64,000 nt of DNA from NCBI RefSeq assembly GCF_020907405.1, contig NZ_JAJJOE010000011.1:62001-126000 (forward strand), written 5' to 3'. Positions 1-9,301 of this stretch are shown piece by piece. A model generated the notes under the pieces. It did no database searches. It had not been told where the DNA came from and saw nothing but the letters and a program-made list of their open reading frames with translations. The translations under genes were made by a program, and so were the position numbers. Position 1 is the stretch's first letter. Each line of letters begins with the position of its first letter. This DNA is from Arthrobacter sp. zg-Y769. Its GTDB lineage: Bacteria; Actinomycetota; Actinomycetes; Actinomycetales; Micrococcaceae.

Positions 1-1350
1 GCGCAGCTCGCTGACCAGGCCGACTGGCCTGGTCGGATCGAGTTCGCGTGTCAGCGCCGCCAGGGGCAGGAAATAATCCCTGGCTCCAGCTTCGGAGATA
101 TCGGGCTCATTGGCAATCGACCACAACACTACGGAGGGATGGTTTTTATCTCGTGCCACCAGCTCCTGAATTGCTCGTCTATGACTTGCCGCCGTGGCGT
201 CATTGACGAAGTCCTCTGCGTAGGTTTTCTTTCCACCTTCCCCGAAGAAGCCCGCGAAGGCTGCGTTCATCCCTACGGCGGCGGTCTCGTCGATGACGAC
301 GATTCCATGGCGGTCGGCAAAGTCCATGACCTCCTCGGAATAAGGGTAGTGAGATGTTCGGAATGAATTCGCCCCAACCCATTCCAGAAGCTGGAAATCG
401 TTCACCATCAGCGCAGAACTGTGACCCTTGCCGATCGTCACGTGGTCCTCATGCATTCCAAAACCGGTGAAGTAGAACGGTTCTGAGTTGATGAGGAACT
501 GTGCACCCCGGATTTCGACGGTACGAACACCGAAAGGCTGGCGGTACACATCTACCAGCTGGCCATTCTCGTGTACGGCCACCTCGAGATCGTAGAGATA
601 GCCCTGGCCTGGCTTCCAAAGATTGACATTCGGTATGCTGAGACGTCCTTCAGCACCTTCGCCTGCGGCAACTTCCTCTCCGAGGGCATCGAGGACCTTC
701 ACCAGGATCTGTTCCCTCCCTGTGCTGCCGGCGACGTCCACCCTGTAGTCCACGCTTCCGGTTGGGCCCTCGAATCCCGTGACTACTGTGATGTCCTCGA
801 CCCTCATCGCGGGAGTGGAGTAAAGCCAGATGCTGCGGTGGATTCCTGCGTAGTTGTAGAAGTCGTGCAGGTACCGCTGCTCCCGGCGGCCAGCTGCGGT
901 GACGTTGATGGTTCCCGGAGGGATGGTTTCCTGTGTCAGCTCGTTGTTAACGGCGATGCTGAGGCGGAAGGTCGATCCCGGTTCGACATGGTCGGTGATA
1001 TCAGCGGAGAAGGGGGTGTAGCCTCCGCTGTGTTCGGCGACGAGGGCGTCGTTGACGAAGACCCTGCCCTCGTGGGTCGCGGATTCGAGGCGGATGTGGA
1101 TACGCTCGTCCTTCCATCCCCGCGGCACGTGGATGTCCTGTTGGTACCACACCCAGCCCACGTGGTCCCTGATTGCCTTGTTGGCGAAGACATCGTTGTA
1201 GCTGGCGGGCACAGCCATTTCGAGAGTCGTTTCGAGCCGTGATCGCTGCCACTGTTCTGTCAGGCCTCTCCGATCGGTATCGACTTTGAAGTGGTACAGC
1301 CCGTCGAGATTGATAATCTCCCGGGTGGGGCTGTTTTGCTGTTTGAGCAC
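1..1350 (-). CDS. uidA: beta-glucuronidase (GH2), C-terminus cut by window edge
   Basis: Hydrolyses beta-D-glucuronides to free glucuronate, feeding the uxaC-uxuB-manD route encoded just upstream. Reading leftward from a GTG at 1350 (preceded by AAAGGAAC), the frame stays open for 450 codons to the window edge. Hallmarks of the E. coli GusA family are visible: FYFTGFGMHEDH, GANSFRTSHYPYSEE, GIVVIDETAAVG, and WSIANEPD with the acid/base Glu at about residue 414, matching Glu413 of GusA. The family is about 600 residues, so roughly 150 C-terminal residues with the catalytic nucleophile lie outside. No signal peptide is seen, so it should be cytoplasmic. It is the last visible gene of the glucuronide operon, 72 bases after manD. 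Confidence 0.93.
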   Translation of the reverse strand, partial: MLKQQNSPTREIINLDGLYHFKVDTDRRGLTEQWQRSRLETTLEMAVPASYNDVFANKAIRDHVGWVWYQQDIHVPRGWKDERIHIRLESATHEGRVFVNDALVAEHSGGYTPFSADITDHVEPGSTFRLSIAVNNELTQETIPPGTINVTAAGRREQRYLHDFYNYAGIHRSIWLYSTPAMRVEDITVVTGFEGPTGSVDYRVDVAGSTGREQILVKVLDALGEEVAAGEGAEGRLSIPNVNLWKPGQGYLYDLEVAVHENGQLVDVYRQPFGVRTVEIRGAQFLINSEPFYFTGFGMHEDHVTIGKGHSSALMVNDFQLLEWVGANSFRTSHYPYSEEVMDFADRHGIVVIDETAAVGMNAAFAGFFGEGGKKTYAEDFVNDATAASHRRAIQELVARDKNHPSVVLWSIANEPDISEAGARDYFLPLAALTRELDPTRPVGLVSELR

Positions 1351-1422
1351 GTCAAGTTCCTTTGCTGTAGTGGTTGATCGCCGTTCGGGAGCAGCCGCAC
1401 GGATGAGGTCACGCTTGATTAG

Positions 1423-2652
1423 TCACCAGTCATGAACCGTGCCGTCGGTGAGGCGGTTGTAGGGCAGGTAGGCCTGCTGGTAGGGGAACGACGCCGCGGC
1501 TTCCTCGTTGAGCTCAACGCCGAGCCCCGGGCTATCACCGGGGTGGAGGTATCCGTCGACGAACGTCATGGACTGCTCGAACACGGTGTTGGTCTTCTTG
1601 CTGTGCTCCATGTACTCCTGGATCCCGAAGTTGTGGATTGCGAGTCCCACATGGGACTGCGCGGCGAGGCCGACTGGCGAGACGTCCGTGGGGCCGTGGA
1701 ACCCGGAACGGATCTGGTACTGGGCTGCGTAGTCCATGACCTTCTTTAGCGGCGAGATCCCGCCGAAGTGCGTCGACGCGGCGCGCACGTAGTCGATCAG
1801 CTGCTCTCGGATGAGTGTTTGGAAGTCGAAGACGGTGTTGAACACCTCGCCCACCGCCAGCGGAGTGGTGGTGTGCTGGCGGATCAGCCGGAACGCCTCC
1901 TGATTCTCCGCCGGCGTCACGTCCTCCAGCCAGAACAGATCGTAGGGCTCCAGGGATTTGCCGAGCTTCGCCGCCTGGATGGGTGTCATTCGGTGATGAC
2001 CGTCGTGCAGCAGCGGCAGCTCGGGCCCGAACTCGTTACGGACCGCCTCGAAGACCGTGGGTACATGGCGCAGGTACGCGCGGGTGTCCCAGTCCTCCTC
2101 CGTCGGCTGCGCGCCTCGGCCGGCCGGTTCGAAGTCGTAGCGCTCACCCGTCGCCTGCGCCTGCGCGGCCACTCCGTACAGCGCCTTGATCCCCGGCACC
2201 GAGGACTGCACTCGAATGGACTTATAGCCCTCCTCGAGGTGCTGCCGGATGGAGTCGAACAGCTCTGGGATGTCTCGCCCCGAAGCGTGCCCGTAGGTGC
2301 GCAAGGCCGTCCGCGAGGCCCCTCCCAGCAGCTGGTACACCGGCATCCCCGCAGCCTTGCCCTTGATATCCCATAGGGCCATGTCCACCGCGGCGATTGC
2401 TGCCATGGTCACCGGTCCTCGCCGCCAGTACGCGCTGCGGTACAGAAACTGCCAGGTGTCCTCGATGCGATGCGGATCCCGGCCAATTAGCAGCTGCGTT
2501 ACGTGCTCCGTGAGGTAGGACGCGACGGCCAGCTCGCGCCCGTTTAGTGTCGCGTCACCCAGACCTGTCAGTCCTTCGTCGGTGGTGATCTTCAGCGTGA
2601 CGAAGTTCCGGGACGGACTCGTCACGATGACGTCTGCTGCTGTGATTTTCAT
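1423..2652 (-). CDS. manD: D-mannonate dehydratase, enolase superfamily ManD type
   Basis: Dehydrates D-mannonate to 2-keto-3-deoxy-D-gluconate. The 409-residue protein starts at ATG 2652 (MKITAADV); the longer frame upstream has no family match. Residues expected for ManD enzymes are at family positions: Arg147 and Tyr159 (SIRVQ, IKALYG), metal ligands Asp217 (HDGHH), Glu243 (WLEDVTP) and Glu269 (AVGEVFN), plus His219 and His319. The C-terminal [14 protein letters not shown] is typical of ManD. RspA-like paralogues share the fold, but those residues and the uxaC/uxuB context favour mannonate. The gene starts 43 bases after uxuB ends. No separate UxuA-type dehydratase is present. Confidence 0.9.
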   Translation of the reverse strand: MKITAADVIVTSPSRNFVTLKITTDEGLTGLGDATLNGRELAVASYLTEHVTQLLIGRDPHRIEDTWQFLYRSAYWRRGPVTMAAIAAVDMALWDIKGKAAGMPVYQLLGGASRTALRTYGHASGRDIPELFDSIRQHLEEGYKSIRVQSSVPGIKALYGVAAQAQATGERYDFEPAGRGAQPTEEDWDTRAYLRHVPTVFEAVRNEFGPELPLLHDGHHRMTPIQAAKLGKSLEPYDLFWLEDVTPAENQEAFRLIRQHTTTPLAVGEVFNTVFDFQTLIREQLIDYVRAASTHFGGISPLKKVMDYAAQYQIRSGFHGPTDVSPVGLAAQSHVGLAIHNFGIQEYMEHSKKTNTVFEQSMTFVDGYLHPGDSPGLGVELNEEAAASFPYQQAYLPYNRLTDGTVHDW

Positions 2653-2695
2653 GGTGTCTTTCTCTTGGCATGTGCGTGCGGAGGGTGAGTGCGGC

Positions 2696-4066
2696 TCACT
2701 CGTCGAAGGAGATTTCCTGAAGCGAATGGACCTCGTGAACGATCGCTGCATCGGTAGCCAGTGATGGTTCAAGCAGGGCGAGGAGTGCAGCGGTTCGATC
2801 AAGTCCTTTCAGGGAGGAGGCATCGCCAACCTGCTCGGACTGTGGATCTTGGGCGCTGCCATGGTGGGCAACGAAATCAATCCATGCAGCGAGGGCGAAG
2901 GCTGCTGCGAGGCCGGCCCTTCCTGCCGCCCGTTCCGCGAGGAGCACAGGAACGATCCGCATGCGCAGTTTGGTTGTCGCATCAACTGCGATCTGCTCAA
3001 GACGATGTGATATGCGAGCGTTCTGGAAGCGCCGAAGGAGTGCAGTTCGATACGCAGCGATATCCAATTCCTGTGCGGGAAGGTGTCGTTGCGCCTCATC
3101 CCAGAACCTGTTGACCGGTTCTGAGCACCCTGGATCTGCAAGGGCCTCGGCGACCGTGTGGTGCCCTCGCAGCTGCCCGGTATAGGCAAGGATCGAATGG
3201 GCTCCGTTGAGGAGCCATAGTTTCCGATTTTCGTAGGGCGTGATGTCATCGACGAATTGTGCTCCCGCACTTTCCCAGGCGGGTCGGCCTGCAGGAAACC
3301 CGCCGCTAAGAACCCAGCTTTTGAAGGGTTCCGCAATGACCGGGGACTCGTCGCGGTAGCGCTCACGTTGTTCTATGTCGGAGATGTCCTGTTTGGTGAC
3401 CCGGGGAGTTATTCGATCTACAGACGTGTTGACGAAGCTGACGTTTTCCTTGATCCAGGTGGTCAGAGAGAGCTCTGTGTCGTCGTCCCGCTCCGCAATG
3501 CGGAGCACGGCTTCCCCTGTGATCTTCCCGTTGCTGGGCACGTTGTCGCAGCTCACGACGGCTATGGGCCCGGCTCCTGAAGCCTGCCGCAGCCGCAGCC
3601 CGTCGACGAGGCGAACCAGCGGGGTGTTGGAGCCGTCGAGGTCGTAGGCAGCTTCGGTGATCGTCAGCGTCACGATGGCAGTGCTCGAAGCCGAGAGCAG
3701 CTCTCCTAGTCGAGCCGTGTCTGCACCGTCATGTGCCTCGCTGATCGATCCGATTATTTCGAGGCTGTCACCGTCTGCATCCCGCTCTACCAAGGTGTAC
3801 AGGCACCCTTGTTGGGACAGGGCCAGCGCCGCATCCGGGCGCCGTCCCGTAAACGCGGCTATTCCCCATTCCTGCGCATCGGGTGCATGCCAGGTGAACC
3901 ACGCTTGGTGGGAACGGTGGAATGCCCCAAGCCCCAAATGAACGATTCGGATCGGCGGCGGCGGTGAGGTGCGGGTCAACAATGCCGCTCGGCTTGCTGC
4001 GCGGTGCCCGCCCGGCTTAATGGCCGAGGAGGAACTCTGCACGGCCGTCGCTTTCGCAGTGCTCAT
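2696..4066 (-). CDS. uxuB: D-mannonate oxidoreductase (fructuronate reductase)
   Basis: A 456-residue member of the mannitol dehydrogenase family. It should reduce D-fructuronate to D-mannonate with NADH. The N-terminal Rossmann entry [15 protein letters not shown] (residues 41-55) and the C-terminal-domain motif [14 protein letters not shown] are characteristic. The first 40 residues are a Ser/Ala/Pro-rich extension of unclear role. The start ATG overlaps the stop of uxaC in an ATGA (4063-4066), so translation is coupled. The family also contains mannitol and altronate oxidoreductases; fructuronate is inferred from uxaC upstream and manD downstream. Confidence 0.88.
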   Translation of the reverse strand: MSTAKATAVQSSSSAIKPGGHRAASRAALLTRTSPPPPIRIVHLGLGAFHRSHQAWFTWHAPDAQEWGIAAFTGRRPDAALALSQQGCLYTLVERDADGDSLEIIGSISEAHDGADTARLGELLSASSTAIVTLTITEAAYDLDGSNTPLVRLVDGLRLRQASGAGPIAVVSCDNVPSNGKITGEAVLRIAERDDDTELSLTTWIKENVSFVNTSVDRITPRVTKQDISDIEQRERYRDESPVIAEPFKSWVLSGGFPAGRPAWESAGAQFVDDITPYENRKLWLLNGAHSILAYTGQLRGHHTVAEALADPGCSEPVNRFWDEAQRHLPAQELDIAAYRTALLRRFQNARISHRLEQIAVDATTKLRMRIVPVLLAERAAGRAGLAAAFALAAWIDFVAHHGSAQDPQSEQVGDASSLKGLDRTAALLALLEPSLATDAAIVHEVHSLQEISFDE

Positions 4067-5493
4067 AGTTTGAACACCCGGCGTGGTGCCCGGTCGACGA
4101 TATCGACGATGAGCTCGTGGGCGCGTTCTTCACTGATGCGGTGTTCAGTGACGAGTCGTGCCAGGAATGATGCTTCGATACGACGGGACGCATCGTGACG
4201 GGCCGGAATTGAACAGAAGGCACGGGTGTCGTCGATGAACCCGGACGTTCGGGAGAACCCTGCCGTTTCGGTGATGGCTGAGCGGAAACGAAGCATGGCG
4301 TCCGGTGCGTCGAGGAACCACCAGGGCGCCCCGATGAAGACGGAAGGGTAAAACCCCGCCATGGGGGCGATTTCCCGGGAGAGAACGGTCTCATCAAGGG
4401 TGAAAAGGACGAGATGGAATCCTTCGGCATCGCCGAAGTGCTGGAGGATGGGCCGAATCCCCTCTGTGTAGTTGATCGCGATCGGTATGTCATGGCCCGT
4501 GTCTGGACCGTATCGTTCGAGGCTTGGTGTGTGGTGGTTACGGAAGGACCCGGGGTGGAGCGTCATAACGAGCCCATCCTCAACAGACATACGAGCCATC
4601 TCGTACAGCATGTGCGCCTCGAAGAGCTCCTGGTCCGCGGCTGTGGCAAGCCCGGATTGTGCGCGTGAGAAAAGGGAAGCAGCTTCCTGTGCTTCGAGTC
4701 TTACGGTTCGGGGAGTTCGTACGCCGTGGTCGGCCGAGACGGCCCCATGCTCGATGAAATGGGCCCGGCGGTTTTCGAGGGCGCGGAGGTAGCCGGCGAA
4801 ACCCGTCAGGCCTTCTGCCGCTTCATCCATGAGCCGCGAGACGCGTTCCTGCCATCCGTGTTGGGAGGGGTTTAGGTACGCGTCTGGACGGAATGTGGGT
4901 AGCACGCGACCGCTAAACGTCGGGTCAGCGGCCAGCGTTGCATGGTCCCCGAGACTGTCCAAAGGATCGTCCGTGGTGGCTAGAACCTCCAGTCCGAAGC
5001 CTGTGAACAGCTGCCGGGGACGGAATTCCGGGTCCGTGAGTTTCGTGGTGAGCGCGTCGTAGACCGCGTCGCCTCCACCCGAAGGCAACAGATCGATGAG
5101 AGACCCGGGAATGTCGAAGATGTGCTCGAACTCGCCGCGCAACCAATACCCGGAGGCGGTCCCTTCGAAAAGGGGCCATGCTTTGGCGAAGCGCCGCCAT
5201 GCCTCGCGCGAGTCCACGGATGGATTGCCCACACCAAGGTCATGTAGCGGAATGCCGCTGGAGTGGATGAGCCTGGTCACGTAGTGATCGGGAGTGATAA
5301 GCAGGGCGGTTGGGTCGGGGAAGGCAGCATCGTCGACGAAGAGACTTGCCGGTACATGACCGTGTGGTGAAATGATGGGCAGGTTTTCGACATCTGCAAG
5401 AAGCTCGCGCGCTACGTTGCGGGCTCCGGTTTCGGTGGGAAGCAGCCGGTCAGGATGCGAAGCGATGGACGGTTCTTGGACAGATTGGTTCAC
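4063..5493 (-). CDS. uxaC: glucuronate isomerase
   Basis: Isomerises D-glucuronate to D-fructuronate (and galacturonate to tagaturonate), the first intracellular step after beta-glucuronidase. The 476-residue length fits UxaC. The amidohydrolase-fold metal motif HGH is at residues 44-46 (ISPHGHVPASL), and MTLHPGSFRNHH and NYTEGIRP are further family motifs. The start is GTG at 5493, preceded by GGAAGAAC at about 9 bases. It follows the transporter ATPase by 42 bases and overlaps uxuB by 4. Confidence 0.93.
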   Translation of the reverse strand: MNQSVQEPSIASHPDRLLPTETGARNVARELLADVENLPIISPHGHVPASLFVDDAAFPDPTALLITPDHYVTRLIHSSGIPLHDLGVGNPSVDSREAWRRFAKAWPLFEGTASGYWLRGEFEHIFDIPGSLIDLLPSGGGDAVYDALTTKLTDPEFRPRQLFTGFGLEVLATTDDPLDSLGDHATLAADPTFSGRVLPTFRPDAYLNPSQHGWQERVSRLMDEAAEGLTGFAGYLRALENRRAHFIEHGAVSADHGVRTPRTVRLEAQEAASLFSRAQSGLATAADQELFEAHMLYEMARMSVEDGLVMTLHPGSFRNHHTPSLERYGPDTGHDIPIAINYTEGIRPILQHFGDAEGFHLVLFTLDETVLSREIAPMAGFYPSVFIGAPWWFLDAPDAMLRFRSAITETAGFSRTSGFIDDTRAFCSIPARHDASRRIEASFLARLVTEHRISEERAHELIVDIVDRAPRRVFKL

Positions 5494-5535
5494 GGTGCCG
5501 GTTCTTCCAATAGTGGGTAACGCACGGATATCAGT

Positions 5536-6387
5536 TCAAAGAGTGGCTGTGGTCGCTTCGGCGGTAGCGAGAGCTTTTCGCTCCGCCCTGCGCGATGCCT
5601 GGCGGTCCGGATCCGGTACGGGGGAAGCCAGCAGCAGTCTGCGGGTGTACGGATGGCGGGGAGTGGTGGTGACCGGCAGGGCGTCGCCCTGCTCCACTAT
5701 CTCGCCGCGATACATGACGGCTACCCGGTGACTGATGTGGCGGACCACATCCAGATCATGGGAGACAAAGAGGTAGGCGACGCCGGTTGCCTGCTGGATA
5801 TCGAGGAAGAGGTCCAGCACACGGGCCTGTGTCGAGAGGTCCAGGGCGGACACCGGTTCATCGCAGACGATGAGCTTGGGTGACAGGGCCAGAGCCCGTG
5901 CGATGGCGATACGCTGCCGCTGCCCACCGGAGAAATCCCTGGGAAGGCGATGCAGCGCGTCCTTGGGGAGGGCGACCTGCTCCAGAAGCTCGACGATTCG
6001 CGCTCGTGCTTCGATTCGGCTTCTTCCCTGCACGATCAAGGGCTCGGCGAGGATATCGCCGACTTCCATGGACGGGTTCAACGAGGTGTAGGGATCCTGG
6101 AAAACCACCTGGATGTCTTTGGATAGGGACCTGCGTTTCTTTCCGGAAGCAGAGCCGATGTCCTCGCCCTCGAATTGAATCCGTCCTTTCGTAACGGGCG
6201 CGAGCCCGAGAATAGCCCGTCCCAAGGTTGTTTTTCCTGATCCTGATTCCCCCACCAGCCCCAAGGTCTCTCCCGCTCCGATTTCGATGCTCACCCCGTC
6301 AAGGGCGCGGAAAGGTGCCGCACGAAACCCTTTGCCGGGGTAGTCGACCACCAGGTCATTTACTTGAAGCAGGGTCTGGATGCTCAC
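5536..6387 (-). CDS. ABC transporter ATP-binding protein, DppF/OppF type
   Basis: Second ATPase of the family-5 (Dpp/Opp-like) importer. The 283 residues include Walker A GESGSGKT at 46-53, VVFQDPYTSLNP, the signature SGGQRQRIAIARAL, Walker B LIVCDEPVSALD and the switch His in FVSHDLDV. The C-terminal HPYTRRLLLASPV is the OppF-type tail. The GTG start at 6387 overlaps the stop of the upstream fused permease-ATPase by 4 bases. The subunit alone does not show the substrate; location in the glucuronide operon suggests glucuronides or glucuronate-containing oligosaccharides rather than peptides. Confidence 0.9.
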   Translation of the reverse strand: MSIQTLLQVNDLVVDYPGKGFRAAPFRALDGVSIEIGAGETLGLVGESGSGKTTLGRAILGLAPVTKGRIQFEGEDIGSASGKKRRSLSKDIQVVFQDPYTSLNPSMEVGDILAEPLIVQGRSRIEARARIVELLEQVALPKDALHRLPRDFSGGQRQRIAIARALALSPKLIVCDEPVSALDLSTQARVLDLFLDIQQATGVAYLFVSHDLDVVRHISHRVAVMYRGEIVEQGDALPVTTTPRHPYTRRLLLASPVPDPDRQASRRAERKALATAEATTATL

Positions 6388-8291
6388 CGCGTAACCTCCT
6401 GATCATTGGCGTGTGCAGTCGGCACTATTGGGGCGCTAAGCCGCGACAGGGGTTCCTTCCCCTCGAGCATGGCCGACAGCAGCATTTGGGTGTACGGGTG
6501 CTGGGGAGAGCGAAGAATCTGGCGGACGGGCCCTTCTTCGACCACACGGCCGTCCTGCATGACGACTACGCGGTCGCATAAATCTGCTACGACGCCGAAG
6601 TTGTGGGTGACCAGTAGGACACCGACCTCAAGACGCTGCTGGAGTTCCCGGATCAGGTCCAGTACCTCGGCCTGAATCGTCACGTCGAGTGCCGTGGTCG
6701 GTTCATCGGCAATGATCAAGTCCGGATCGCAGCTGATGGCTCCCGCGATGAGAACGCGCTGGGCCATGCCTCCGGAAACCTGATGGGGGTAGGCGGCGAA
6801 GGTACGTGCAGGGTTCGGGATCCCGACGTCAGCAAGGAGCTTCAGGGCACGGTCTTTTGCAGCTCTCTTCGATAAGCCCAGAACCCGCCTCATGGGTGTA
6901 ACGAGCTGGTAACCGATGGTGAAGGCCGGATCAAGGTTGCTCATCGGTTCCTGCGGGATGTATCCGATGCGCTTCCCCCTAAGGGCTGCAAGCTGTCGCT
7001 GGTCCACGTGATCGCTCGCCGGAGGCACCGTGTAGGACCCATCAAACTGAATCGAGCCTGCGACGATCCGCGCGGTGTCGGGGAGCAGTCCAAGAACCGA
7101 GAAAGCCGTTTGGGACTTTCCGGAGCCTGACTCCCCGACCACGCCCAGAATCTCGCCTCGGTCGACGTGGAACGAGACATCGTCAACAACTTTTTTTATG
7201 GACCCATCGGCCTGGGGGTAACCGATTCCCAGATGGGACACCTTAACGAGGTGGTGTTCAGTGCCTGCCTCCACAGGGGGAATGGATTTGGGCGTACGAC
7301 GGGCCTTAGGGACTTTGACGGGGCTGGCGCTGGTGCCGACTGAGGTCGCTCCGATCGCACCCGTGGTGGCGGGATCGCCGGTGGTCGCAAGTTTGACCCT
7401 CCGGGTCTTTTCCTGGTCCTCAAGTGCGTCGCGCACCGCGTTACCGAGCAGGACGAGCGCGCCGATGGTCAGGCCGATTGCCAGGCTTGGCCAGAGCAGG
7501 AGCGAAGGTGTCAGGTAAATGTTCCTGAATCCCTCGCTAAGCATGACGCCCCAGGTTGCTTTTGAAGGATCCCCCAGCCCGAGGAACTCAAGCCCTGACT
7601 GAACGGCGATGGCTACGCCGCACACAGCTGCTGTCTGAATGATGATCGGGGCGCGGACTACCGAAAAGACGTGACGGCCGATGATACTTCGGTCGGAGAC
7701 GCCCGAGACCCGGGCAGCGTCGACGTAAAGCTCGTCGCGAACCGCCTGCACCGCGCTGCGGGTTAAACGGAAATAGCTGGGGCTGATCAGAATGCCGAAG
7801 GCGATCATCGCGATCCAAACCGAAGGTCCAAAGGCTGCTCGAACGACCAGGAGCACGATCAGGCCGGGAAGACTCATGAGGACCGAAGCCGTCCAATTCG
7901 ACATCGTGTCGAAGGTCCCGCCGTAGTACCCGGCAATAAGGCCGGAAGGAAGACCGATCGCTATTGCCACCACGGCGCACAGGAGTGCAGATGACAGGGT
8001 CAGCTGGGCCCCGTAAAGAAGCCGGCTCCAGACATCGCGGCCTGCACCGTCAGTCCCCAGGATGTTGACACCATCCGCGGAAGAGAGCGTCTTCCCGATG
8101 TTCGCGAAATTCTCATCGAAAGGGGCGAGTACGGGAGCCAGCAGAGCCAGCAGGACGATGACGGCCAGAACCCCGATGGAGAGGATGCCCATTGGATTCT
8201 TAAACAGCCGGCGAAGAGGACTCGACTGGACGAGGGAGCCGGATTGTCCTTTCGCAGGATTGTTTGGAGGAATATCAGCTGCCTGCGTCAT
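6384..8291 (-). CDS. fused ABC permease and ATP-binding protein (DppC-DppD fusion)
   Basis: One 635-residue chain joins two subunits that are normally separate. Residues about 30-290 form a DppC-like permease (hydrophobic segment after NPMGILSIGV, EAA-like loop VDAARVSGVSDRSIIGRHV at about 190-208). A Thr/Ala/Pro-rich linker spans 291-345. Residues 346-635 form a DppD-like ATPase with Walker A GESGSGKS at 386-393, signature SGGMAQR at 506, Walker B LIIADEPTTALD at 525 and switch His563. It overlaps the flanking genes by 4 bases on both sides. The partner permease is the DppB-like gene upstream. Confidence 0.9.
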   Translation of the reverse strand: MTQAADIPPNNPAKGQSGSLVQSSPLRRLFKNPMGILSIGVLAVIVLLALLAPVLAPFDENFANIGKTLSSADGVNILGTDGAGRDVWSRLLYGAQLTLSSALLCAVVAIAIGLPSGLIAGYYGGTFDTMSNWTASVLMSLPGLIVLLVVRAAFGPSVWIAMIAFGILISPSYFRLTRSAVQAVRDELYVDAARVSGVSDRSIIGRHVFSVVRAPIIIQTAAVCGVAIAVQSGLEFLGLGDPSKATWGVMLSEGFRNIYLTPSLLLWPSLAIGLTIGALVLLGNAVRDALEDQEKTRRVKLATTGDPATTGAIGATSVGTSASPVKVPKARRTPKSIPPVEAGTEHHLVKVSHLGIGYPQADGSIKKVVDDVSFHVDRGEILGVVGESGSGKSQTAFSVLGLLPDTARIVAGSIQFDGSYTVPPASDHVDQRQLAALRGKRIGYIPQEPMSNLDPAFTIGYQLVTPMRRVLGLSKRAAKDRALKLLADVGIPNPARTFAAYPHQVSGGMAQRVLIAGAISCDPDLIIADEPTTALDVTIQAEVLDLIRELQQRLEVGVLLVTHNFGVVADLCDRVVVMQDGRVVEEGPVRQILRSPQHPYTQMLLSAMLEGKEPLSRLSAPIVPTAHANDQEVTR

Positions 8292-9229
8292 GAGACACGC
8301 ACCTTGGGGTTGAGCCAGCCGTTCAGGAGGTCGACGATGAGGTTGACGACGATGACGACGGCGACGGTGTAAATGACGACACCCATGACCACGGGCAGAT
8401 CGCCCTGGGCCGTGGAGAGAACGGCGAGCGGACCGAGGCCCGGAAGGGCGAAGATCGACTCGATGATGACGACCCCGCCGAGCATGCCGATCAGCTGCAG
8501 GCTAAGCACCGTCAAACCGGCAGGAGCAGCGCTGCGCAGGACGTGCCTGAAGAGGATTTCCTTTTCCCCTATCCCCCGGCTGCGGAGGGTGCGGACGTAG
8601 TCGCGCTCGAGTTGCTTGATGACGGCGGAGCGAATCTGCTGGGCTCCGCCGGTGACGCCGTTGAGGACAAGGGCGATCACGGGAAGTGTCAGGGAGATCA
8701 GCCACGCGTTGGCGTTCGCGCCTGGCGAGATGGTGCTGGTCGCCGGGAACAATCCGAGTTGGATCGCGAAGAACGTGACGAGCAGGATACCGATGACAAA
8801 GCCGGGGATGGCGTCGCCGACCACCGCTGCGATCTGGACGATCCTATCGACCCAGCCGCGCCTGACTGCTGCGATGACGCCCACGAGCGCTGCCAGGAGC
8901 GCAATGAGAATCATGGCAGTGAACACCATGGCCATGGTGACTGGAACCCGTGTTGAGAGTGCCTGGGTTACCGGTTGCGAGCTGAACCAGGAGTTTCCCA
9001 GATCTCCCGTTAGCGCGGAACCGAGCCAGGAGAAGTACCGGATCACAATGGGTTGGTCCAAGCCAAGCTCCACTTCCTTGGCGGCTACCTGTTCAGGGCT
9101 GGCTTGATCACCAACGATGTTCCGGGCGATTGATCCGCTGGAGAAGTAGAGGAGGAAGAAGGTGAGCGCCGAGACGGCGAATAGCACGGCGAGGCCATTG
9201 GCCAACCGCTTCAGGATGAACGACATCAT
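8288..9229 (-). CDS. ABC transporter permease, DppB type
   Basis: A 313-residue inner-membrane subunit of the family-5 importer. MSFILKRLANGLAVL is a typical DppB N-terminal membrane anchor, and the EAA loop YVRTLRSRGIGEKEILFRHV precedes the last membrane spans. Two ATGs are adjacent (9229 and 9226), with AGGAG about 8 bases upstream. It ends in an ATGA overlap with the fused permease-ATPase. A stable stem-loop lies between this gene and the upstream binding-protein gene. Confidence 0.9.
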   Translation of the reverse strand: MMSFILKRLANGLAVLFAVSALTFFLLYFSSGSIARNIVGDQASPEQVAAKEVELGLDQPIVIRYFSWLGSALTGDLGNSWFSSQPVTQALSTRVPVTMAMVFTAMILIALLAALVGVIAAVRRGWVDRIVQIAAVVGDAIPGFVIGILLVTFFAIQLGLFPATSTISPGANANAWLISLTLPVIALVLNGVTGGAQQIRSAVIKQLERDYVRTLRSRGIGEKEILFRHVLRSAAPAGLTVLSLQLIGMLGGVVIIESIFALPGLGPLAVLSTAQGDLPVVMGVVIYTVAVVIVVNLIVDLLNGWLNPKVRVS

Positions 9230-9261
9230 CGGCTAACTCCTGAGGATGTGCAGAATACGTT

Positions 9262-9294
9262 CGGTGGGCGGCACCTTGTTGGTGCCGCCCACCG
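9262..9294 (-). terminator. stem-loop between binding protein and permease genes
   Basis: A perfect 14-bp inverted repeat (CGGTGGGCGGCACC, loop TTGTT, then its complement) lies 7 bases after the binding-protein stop. No T-run follows, so it is more likely an attenuator or mRNA 3'-end protector that sets excess binding protein over transporter than a full terminator. Confidence 0.75.
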
Positions 9295-9301
9295 GTGACT
9301 G

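Noticed and set aside
571-1242. 223-codon plus-strand frame near the window start
   Set aside because: Lies opposite the beta-glucuronidase gene, which has clear GH2 motifs.
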